From assembly GCF_900636535.1 (NCBI RefSeq), contig NZ_LR134289.1, positions 4,737,501 through 4,801,500 of the forward strand: a stretch of 64,000 nt of DNA. The letters run 5' to 3'. The notes below the pieces were generated by a model, which did not search any database, had not been told where the DNA came from, and saw nothing but the letters and a program-made list of their open reading frames with translations. A program made the translations under genes and the position numbers. Shown one piece after another: positions 54,622 to 61,892 of this stretch (the first letter of the stretch is position 1; each line of letters starts with the position of its first letter). The stretch comes from Chryseobacterium gleum. Its GTDB lineage: Bacteria; Bacteroidota; Bacteroidia; Flavobacteriales; Weeksellaceae.

Positions 54622-55472
54622 TGAAGGCATTTTTAAATGAAAGGATGTATTTAGATGGTCAAGATTGGATTCCAGAAACTCTTGAAGAATTCAATAGAAA
54701 TATTGATAATCTATTAGATATTTTACATTCTTTTTTGTTTCTTCCAAATGTTGAACTATTCTATTCAAGTGTAGAATTAGGAAAGCTATTTAATAACATA
54801 GATATGTTGGATGAGGTGACAGATTATTCGATTACAAATCCAGTACACAAAATTAGACAATTATTATTAGAGGCCGAGTCAAAGGATTGGACAATTCAAA
54901 AAAAACAACAAGTTGATCATAGATATTATTATATATTTGATTCAGGCGCTCAAACTGCATATGTTAATGATAAAAGTTTTGCCGAAGCTTGTGAGTATAA
55001 ATATTTAGGAAATAAGGTTTATATAATTAATTTTTATTCTTCAGAATTCAGTAAAAATTCTACAATTCTTATTTCCAGAGCCAATTTGAAGCCTCCAATA
55101 ATTACAACAGGACATAATGTAGATTGCTTAACAGAGGTAAAAAAAGCAATTGAGTGGTTTCATAGCAATAGAGATCAAAGAAGTTATACTTGGAATAAAA
55201 AGCATGGAGAAAATGGAGTTGGAGTTATTCCAAATAAAAATGAACAGGTATCTCCATTGGAATGCAGCCAAGATGATGCAAAATTATTTTTAGAAGAAGC
55301 TATTGGATATCGCAAATCGAATGAATTATATAATTACGATCCCAGCAATAATAAATTCATGGTGTGGAAATGTGATGCTCCAGGAGCTCAAAGTTTTCAC
55401 GCATACCATCCAATTGACCAAAGAGAAGTTGATTTAAAAGTTCAACAATTTATTACTAAAACCAGAGAATAA
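54621..55472 (+). CDS. Third gene of the DUF262/ATPase operon, unknown (283 aa)
   Basis: 283 residues; start overlaps the ATPase stop by one base. The N-terminal half is helical and acidic. The C-terminal half has a compact region with KNEQVSPLECSQDDAKLFLEEA, then WKCDAPGAQSFHAYHPID and RE near the end, with conserved-looking His and Asp residues that could be catalytic. No known domain is recognised. The last position in a sensor-ATPase operon makes this the likely effector or partner. Confidence 0.7.
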   Translation: MKAFLNERMYLDGQDWIPETLEEFNRNIDNLLDILHSFLFLPNVELFYSSVELGKLFNNIDMLDEVTDYSITNPVHKIRQLLLEAESKDWTIQKKQQVDHRYYYIFDSGAQTAYVNDKSFAEACEYKYLGNKVYIINFYSSEFSKNSTILISRANLKPPIITTGHNVDCLTEVKKAIEWFHSNRDQRSYTWNKKHGENGVGVIPNKNEQVSPLECSQDDAKLFLEEAIGYRKSNELYNYDPSNNKFMVWKCDAPGAQSFHAYHPIDQREVDLKVQQFITKTRE

Positions 55473-55522
55473 TTATTAATATTTTTCCTCAATAAATAAT
55501 TGGGTACTATTAGAAAGTTTAA

Positions 55523-55705
55523 ATGTTGGTATTATTTTTAATCATAGATAAGAGAAACTCAATTCTGTTTGCAATAAGACAATCGTGTTTTCCCCTATTA
55601 GCAAAGAATGGCATTAAAGTAGATGATGAAGAAATAGCAGTTATTTTGGACTTGCTTTATCTTATCTCAAAAAATTATAAAAAACCAGAACAAAAGACAC
55701 TATAG
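55523..55705 (+). CDS. Small ORF or gene remnant (60 aa)
   Basis: ATG 55523 opens 60 residues whose second half (LLAKNGIKVDDEEIAVILDLLYLISKNYKKPEQ) reads as genuine helical protein, like short proteins near mobile regions. The N-terminal half looks random, so the gene may be truncated. A second open stretch (55712-55870, 52 codons, no ATG) follows. Confidence 0.4.
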   Translation: MLVLFLIIDKRNSILFAIRQSCFPLLAKNGIKVDDEEIAVILDLLYLISKNYKKPEQKTL

Positions 55706-55863
55706 CCCTAAGGAGATTTCGAATTTGCGAAAAAGTCCTATAGAAAATATATTGAGGCTCTTCTAGATAATTTCAAACAAGTGAAGAGGAATTCTAGCTT
55801 CAAAAATCGAACTCTAAATATCCCAATTGTAAAAGTTTGGGCCACAGTTTTTTATGGGTATAA

Positions 55864-55900
55864 AAAATGAGACAGCTTTTAAAAAGTTATCTCATTTTGT
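55864..55900 (-). terminator. Terminator hairpin at the right island boundary
   Basis: AAAATGAGA/TCTCATTTT stem with inner CTTTT/AAAAG pairing; T-run on the minus strand. The minus-strand reading frame in the neighbouring direct repeat stops inside this stem. Confidence 0.65.
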
Positions 55901-55906
55901 CTTGAC

Positions 55907-55983
55907 AGGATTATCTCCGAACTCTTTGGTTACTGATCTTAATTGGATTTTGTGAGTATTTTGCTGATTTATAATGTTTTATA
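55907..55983. repeat. 77-bp direct repeat, right copy
   Basis: Partner of 51355-51431 (63/77 identical). The minus strand reads KIQLRSVTKEFGDNPVKTK then stop. Beyond it, 55984-56220 is AT-rich with no recognisable gene. Confidence 0.7.
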
Positions 55984-56220
55984 TTTAATTTAAATATTCA
56001 AGTATTAAGTATAGAGTTGATTTGATCATCTCTATACTTAATTTTAGCATGAGTAGCGAAAAGCCGGTAAAGATGATTCATTAGAATTTTTATAATCAGA
56101 TTCTCTAATATACTGTAGCAATTTCATATTTATAAAATCAACCATAAGATAATAGAAAAGGTTGATTTTAATAAAAGTGTTTCATACGGTTTTCCGTAAT
56201 TTTTCAATTTCTTTTTTTAA

Positions 56221-56331
56221 TATATTTGTATATAGTGCAATTTATTGAAAGCCTGAATATTGCAGATTGATTAAAGAAAAAAGAACTATCACCATATAGG
56301 AGAATTTCAATAGTCGATATTGGCTTTCAAT
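56221..56331 (+). promoter_or_regulatory. Promoter and leader inverted repeat of the helicase gene
   Basis: -7 box TATATTTG (56221-56228). The ~100-bp leader carries ATTGAAAGCCTGAATAT (56244-56260) inverted against ATATTGGCTTTCAAT (56317-56331), ending 3 bp before the ATG, where it could hide the ribosome site. Confidence 0.55.
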
Positions 56332-56333
56332 AT

Positions 56334-59300
56334 ATGTTAAATTTATTCAAGATGGATAGCCTATTCCCAGAGGAAAAGATTGAAATTACTTTCAATTGTA
56401 CATATGTAAAAAATATCAACGGCAATAAACAAGAATACTATATTGGAGTTGAAAAAGGTGTTATAAGAAAATTTAATGGAAGTACATTTTCAGGATATGA
56501 ATTTCTTTCCGAAAATGATTCAAAGTATTTTATCTCAATAATTAAGAGCCAGATCCCACAAAATTATGATGCTGTATTCACATTGCTTGAAGAGTATGAA
56601 AAACTGACCATTGCAATTCTTTCGAAATGTAAGAAGAAAGCAGAGTATATAAAACTTCCTGATCACAAAAATATCCTTCAGACTTGGGAAGGGAAATTTA
56701 ATTACAAAAAGGAAATCAAAGATGAAACTGGTAATATTACACAGTTTGGACTTAGACCTCCACAAATTGGTGCATTACATTCTATTCTTTCCCATTGGAG
56801 CATTTCAAATAAACCTGCTGTAATTGTAATGCCTACTGGGACAGGTAAGACTGAAACAATGCTATGTTTAACTATAGCAGAAAAGTGTCAAGGCTTATTG
56901 GTAATCGTTCCTTCGGCCTCATTGAGAACCCAGATTTTCAATAAATTTAAATCTCTGGGTGTTCTAAAAGATCGTAAGTTTCAAATTGTTTCCTCTTCTG
57001 CCAAAAATCCAATTGTAGGTTTTCTAAAAACGAGTATTAAAAGCATAGAAGATGCAAACAGTTTGTTCGAATCAAATGTAATTATTTCCACTCCGCAAAT
57101 AATTACAGGGATATTGAATGGTGATGTAAAAATAAAGACATCATTTCTGAATTGGTGCAATCTTTTGATTATGGATGAAGCACACCATAGTCAGGCAAAA
57201 GAGTGGAATAACATCAAAGTACAACTTGAAACTTATAATAAACCTATTTTGTTATTCACAGCGACTCCATTTAGAAATGACAAGAAACGTTTACAAGGTA
57301 AGGTTATTTACGATTATCCCCTCTCACTCGCTCAAAGAGACAATTACTATAAACAAATTGTTTTTCACCCTATTCTCGAATTTAATCCACTGAAATCTGA
57401 CCAACTTATTGCAGAGAAAGCAATTTCCATTTTGGAAAAAGATATAGAGGGAAAATACGACCATATATTGATGGCAAGGGTGGATACAATGTCTAAAGCT
57501 GAAGAGGTATTTGAAAAAATCTATAAACCATATCAGAAGTACAACCCTGTATTTATTCATAGCGGTATTAAGCAGGCAATCCGCAAGAAAATATTAGAAG
57601 ACATCATTGCAGGAAAGCATAAAATAATTGTATGCGTTGATATGCTTGGAGAAGGATTTGACCTTCCTCAGTTAAAAATTTGTGCATTGCACGATTTGCA
57701 TAAAAACATCACAACCTCATTTCAGTTCTTTGGAAGGTTTACGCGCGAATCAATATTAAAATTGGGCAATGCGTCTATAGTAGCCAATATTGCAGATCCG
57801 GAGCTAAAAGGGACTTTGAAAAAATTATATCAAAAAGATTCGGACTGGGATAAAATTATCAGTATGGCGAATGAAGATATAATAGGCTCAGTAAAAGAAG
57901 AACAAGACTTTTTTCAGAATTTTTCAGATGCTGAGATCCCGGCAAAAATTCCATTGCGAAATATAACGCCAGCGATGAGCACAGTTGTCTTCAGGTTATT
58001 TGATGATGAGATCGAATGGGAACCACAGAATTATACATCTTGTTTTAATGAAGAAAAATATGAAACAGTATCAGTAGAACATGAAGAAAAAAATCTACTC
58101 GTTATTGTTGCAAAAAAAGTTGATCCTGTAAAATGGGGGAAAATAGACGATTTGCTAAACTGTCAATATGATCTCTATATAATATACCTGAACGAAGAAC
58201 AGAAACTACTCTATATAAACAGTACAAATAATGGAACAACGCATGATAAACTTGCCGAAGCAATTGTAGGACCCAATAAAAGTTTGTTTAACGAGGCTGA
58301 TATTTATAAGTGCCTGGATGGAGTGTTTCAATTGGAGCTATTTAATCTAGGTTTAAAGTCTACTTTAGATGGTCCTATCAGTTTCACTATGTATGCAGGA
58401 AATTCTATAGTGAGTGGTCTGGATGAATTGGACAAGGATACTAAATCCAGTTCAAATCTTTTCGGAGTCGGTTATGAGAATGGAGATAAGGTTACAATTG
58501 GTTGCTCCTCGAAAGGTAGAGTTTGGACTAAATTGGTGAAAAGTATTCCCGATTTCTGCCAATGGTGTGATAGTCTTGGCAACAAGCTCTTAGATGATTC
58601 TATCGATACACAAGACATTTTCAAATTCATTCAGAAACCAGAATTGATTACAGAACTCCCTGCGAACAAAGTTCCTGTAGCCATGAAATGGAACGAAGAA
58701 TTATATGCTTATACCTCTATGACCCTGCACAGAGGCATTCCCGTGGTTGATTTTAATGTCAGATTGAAATCATATAGTCATAATTACGTCGAATTCTCGA
58801 TTGAGTCAAATCAGAGTACCATTGACTATAAATTGGTATTGGATTCTACGATTGGACGTGGTTATAAATACGAATTGATTGGTAGTATACCTTTTATAAT
58901 TACTTATAAAGGAAACGAAATAGATATAGCCGAATTATTTTATGATTTTCCTCCGATAACTTGGTTTCATGACAATTCCAAAATGTATAATAATATCTTT
59001 TTCCCTTTTAAAGGTAAAATTAGCCTTTTTGATACCTCAAAAATACTTGCTTTAGAATGGACGGGTACAGACATTCGGAAAGAATCACAGAAACTAGAAA
59101 AGAGAACTGACTCAATTCAATACCATATTATTGAAAAGCTAAAATCTAATATTGATTATAAAATAATATTTGACGACGATGATGCCAATGAAGCGAGTGA
59201 TATTATAGCGATAAAATTTTGGGAGGGTGGAGACAGTAGAGTAAAAATAGACTTGTACCATTGTAAGTTTTCATCAAAATCGCAAAGCGGTGGTCGCTTA

Positions 59301-59636
59301 AAGGATTTATATGAGGTGTGTGGGCAAGCGCAAAGAAGCTTTCATTGGAGGCATACCACTTATGAACTTCTGCAACATATGGTTAGACGTCAAAATTCAC
59401 GTATTAACCAAGGGAAAGCAAGTAGGTACGAAGTCGGTGGGGATGAAGAAATGAACACCTTATTAAATATGATAACATCAGGATACTGTGAACTCGAATT
59501 CAATATTTATGTTGTGCAGCCCGGCATTTCTAAAAAGGTTATTGAAAAAGAAACGGAGCACTTAAAATTACTTGGTGCTACTGATTTGTTGTTAAAAAAG
59601 ACAGGAAATAATTTCTTTGTAATGACGAGTGAATAA
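56334..59636 (+). CDS. DEAD/DEAH helicase with C-terminal nuclease-like domain
   Basis: 1100 residues. SF2 helicase: motif I MPTGTGKTE (Lys172), motif II DEAH (281-284), motif III TATPF, and motifs V/VI GEGFDLPQL and FQFFGRFTR. The region from about 940 holds DII (Asp956) and HCK (976-978) at the spacing of a PD-(D/E)xK-like active site with a variant motif. It is then followed by DLYEVCGQAQ. It resembles restriction-type helicase-nuclease fusions. ATG 56352 is an alternative start. Confidence 0.85.
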   Translation: MLNLFKMDSLFPEEKIEITFNCTYVKNINGNKQEYYIGVEKGVIRKFNGSTFSGYEFLSENDSKYFISIIKSQIPQNYDAVFTLLEEYEKLTIAILSKCKKKAEYIKLPDHKNILQTWEGKFNYKKEIKDETGNITQFGLRPPQIGALHSILSHWSISNKPAVIVMPTGTGKTETMLCLTIAEKCQGLLVIVPSASLRTQIFNKFKSLGVLKDRKFQIVSSSAKNPIVGFLKTSIKSIEDANSLFESNVIISTPQIITGILNGDVKIKTSFLNWCNLLIMDEAHHSQAKEWNNIKVQLETYNKPILLFTATPFRNDKKRLQGKVIYDYPLSLAQRDNYYKQIVFHPILEFNPLKSDQLIAEKAISILEKDIEGKYDHILMARVDTMSKAEEVFEKIYKPYQKYNPVFIHSGIKQAIRKKILEDIIAGKHKIIVCVDMLGEGFDLPQLKICALHDLHKNITTSFQFFGRFTRESILKLGNASIVANIADPELKGTLKKLYQKDSDWDKIISMANEDIIGSVKEEQDFFQNFSDAEIPAKIPLRNITPAMSTVVFRLFDDEIEWEPQNYTSCFNEEKYETVSVEHEEKNLLVIVAKKVDPVKWGKIDDLLNCQYDLYIIYLNEEQKLLYINSTNNGTTHDKLAEAIVGPNKSLFNEADIYKCLDGVFQLELFNLGLKSTLDGPISFTMYAGNSIVSGLDELDKDTKSSSNLFGVGYENGDKVTIGCSSKGRVWTKLVKSIPDFCQWCDSLGNKLLDDSIDTQDIFKFIQKPELITELPANKVPVAMKWNEELYAYTSMTLHRGIPVVDFNVRLKSYSHNYVEFSIESNQSTIDYKLVLDSTIGRGYKYELIGSIPFIITYKGNEIDIAELFYDFPPITWFHDNSKMYNNIFFPFKGKISLFDTSKILALEWTGTDIRKESQKLEKRTDSIQYHIIEKLKSNIDYKIIFDDDDANEASDIIAIKFWEGGDSRVKIDLYHCKFSSKSQSGGRLKDLYEVCGQAQRSFHWRHTTYELLQHMVRRQNSRINQGKASRYEVGGDEEMNTLLNMITSGYCELEFNIYVVQPGISKKVIEKETEHLKLLGATDLLLKKTGNNFFVMTSE

Positions 59637-60001
59637 AAACAAAAAAATAAAATAGCCAAATAATGGAAACATTACATTTATAATCGTAGCTGTTTTTAGG
59701 GAAGATTACAGACTGATACTATATTAAAAAAAGTCCATTGGGGATATTTTTTTTCTTGTATGGCAATTGATTGAACAGAAGGCGAGCGGTTTTTAGTCCA
59801 GATATTTAAAAAAATAAATCAATGAATCGAATAGATTTTGGGGATCGCATACTTAGAATGCAGAGGAGTCTGGATAATCGGTATAAAAGATAAGCTACTC
59901 CTCAAAGCAGCTGGAGTAACGGCCTTGGTAGGCGGGCTTATCCAATATTATCTTTGGGTTATTAAATTATTTGCATAAAATCATGATATTTACAGTAGTT
60001 A
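59637..60001. other. Gap with a short coding-like remnant
   Basis: No intact gene. Near 59859-59978 one plus-strand frame reads GIKDKLLLKAAGVTALVGGL, then IQYYLWVIKLFA and a stop, which resembles the C-terminal end of a membrane protein lacking its start. Confidence 0.4.
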
Positions 60002-61648
60002 CTATTTTATTCCTGGAAAATGCAACTTCGTTTGTAAAATCAGTTTTAAACATAACCACCAGGCATAGAGCCCATACTTATGAACGAGCGTAGTTTCCAT
60101 CAGTCCATGCAGCAATTCATTTCGAAAATTGACGTTGCTGTTATGGACAAGAAAACTATCCAGTTCTTCAATAATATCATCATTAGCCAAGGGACGGATT
60201 TTAGCAATTAATCCTCCCAATAGATTTTCTAGGTGGAATCTCTTTTCATAGGTTGTTACAATAATATCATTTGTAGCGGCTAAGTGCCTGAGGCTATTTT
60301 CCAGCTGGGGAATAAGTAAATGAGCGGCAGTGACAAAATCATTTTGAAAGCCAGCCGTAATTCCTAAGCTATAAATATGCAACCTATCCTCTGGAACAAA
60401 CGGACTTTTAGATTCGATTAAAAGTCTCGTTACCATTGCATGATTCATGTCAATGTATCCATCCAGGGTACCCTTTACAAAATAAATATAAGCCATTAGT
60501 TTTTCTCTCAAGTAAGTCCGCGCATTACTACTGTAACTTTCGGCAATATCTTCAGAAGCAACTTGAGCACCTTTCTGTGAAATTTTAACTTGCTCTGAGA
60601 AGAACGATGCTAATCCCATAGCGGATTTCCTGTCTGACTTAGCCAATTCCTCAACTATCGAGTTGGAGATCATTGGTAGTTCTAGCAAAGTGTGATATGC
60701 AAGGCTTGAAGTACTTAGATTCAATTTTAGTACATTATTATGAATTGAAGCCATATCAATTTCCGGAATAAGACGAATACCACCAGCCTGTATTGTACGA
60801 AAATCCTCAAGTTGAAGTTTAGCAACTTTTCGCTGTAGTCTGTTATGCAATTCTTGGCAACCATTTGTAGAAGCTATCAATCTAAAGCCCTTTAAATATA
60901 CTGCAGAAATTGTAGGATAGTAAGTATTGGGTTCCATTTCTGACACATACTGGTCACCTTCTGCTTCGTAATTTTCAGCCATTCTAATATTGCATTGATT
61001 TTTGTCTAATATGCCAATAAGTTGTAATGATCTGATGCAAAATCTTGCAGAGCGAAAGTCCTTGGTTTTACCGAAATGATTTATTTTCAGTTCTATGTAT
61101 TCACTAAACTCGTCCTGACATTTGTTTTGACCATAGATAGAGGACAATTCAATTAATATAAGTTGCTGATAGTATGCCGACGAACATTCAATGAATGTAT
61201 ATTTTACCTTCTCGAATATCTCTTCAAATTCATCATTAAAAAAGCTCTTTGCATATTTTACCAGTGCAAGAGAACGGATCATATAGTATATCTCAGAAGT
61301 TGCTGCATATACCTCCATATAGCTTTCATGGGCTAGTTTGATGTAGGCTCTAATGTTCTTTTTATTTAAAGTTAACATTACATCAAACCATCTTGCTAAA
61401 ACCTCTTTATTTTTAATTCCTTGAATAGGTTTTGTGTCTTGAAATAACTTTTTTTCATTTTCAGTAAAATATAAGTTCAGGTCTTTCACTTCACACTTCT
61501 GGAAATCAATATTAATGAGTTTCAGAATTAATTCTATCATTTCTTTGTAAGCAGGATAATGATATTGATGTTTCCAAAGTAATTTCTTTAATTCATACCC
61601 GTAAGTATTATCTTCTATTACCAATTGAGAATTCTTGGAATTTTCCAT
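60002..61648 (-). CDS. DUF4209-like protein with HEPN-type RxxxxH motif
   Basis: 548 residues, nearly all helical. The C-terminal segment (about 440-540) matches the DUF4209 pattern and includes FRNELLHGL, with Arg509 and His514 in the R-x4-H arrangement of HEPN ribonucleases, followed by YAWWLCLKLIL. HEPN proteins cleave RNA in many defence and toxin systems. The first 400 residues show helical repeats, possibly TPR-like. A single-gene unit between a helicase-nuclease and a STAND-type protein. Confidence 0.65.
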   Translation of the reverse strand: MENSKNSQLVIEDNTYGYELKKLLWKHQYHYPAYKEMIELILKLINIDFQKCEVKDLNLYFTENEKKLFQDTKPIQGIKNKEVLARWFDVMLTLNKKNIRAYIKLAHESYMEVYAATSEIYYMIRSLALVKYAKSFFNDEFEEIFEKVKYTFIECSSAYYQQLILIELSSIYGQNKCQDEFSEYIELKINHFGKTKDFRSARFCIRSLQLIGILDKNQCNIRMAENYEAEGDQYVSEMEPNTYYPTISAVYLKGFRLIASTNGCQELHNRLQRKVAKLQLEDFRTIQAGGIRLIPEIDMASIHNNVLKLNLSTSSLAYHTLLELPMISNSIVEELAKSDRKSAMGLASFFSEQVKISQKGAQVASEDIAESYSSNARTYLREKLMAYIYFVKGTLDGYIDMNHAMVTRLLIESKSPFVPEDRLHIYSLGITAGFQNDFVTAAHLLIPQLENSLRHLAATNDIIVTTYEKRFHLENLLGGLIAKIRPLANDDIIEELDSFLVHNSNVNFRNELLHGLMETTLVHKYGLYAWWLCLKLILQTKLHFPGIK

Positions 61649-61892
61649 AAGTACTTGTTTTTAGTTATTTAAAAGTATCACAGTATTAAACAGTTTGTTA
61701 ATAATCAATAGTTTGTTTGTATTACCCTTCGTCTTGTAAGTTCTTTAACGCTTCCTAAGTAGATGTAATCAATGAAATTAAATTTTTATGTAAAAAAAGT
61801 TAGCTTGATAGGGTTAAACTGAGTATAAACATTAAAGAATAATATATGGAATCTACTGTATTATTTAGGAAGTAGAATGTGCAACATCTTTC
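61649..61892. other. AT-rich intergenic gap
   Basis: 244 bp holding the DUF4209 gene promoter region. No clear TAnnTTTG box, RNA or repeat is seen. Confidence 0.4.

Noticed and set aside
51355..55983. Direct repeats considered as att sites of an integrated element
   Set aside because: No integrase, no tRNA at either border, and only 82% identity; both copies look like gene 3' ends instead.
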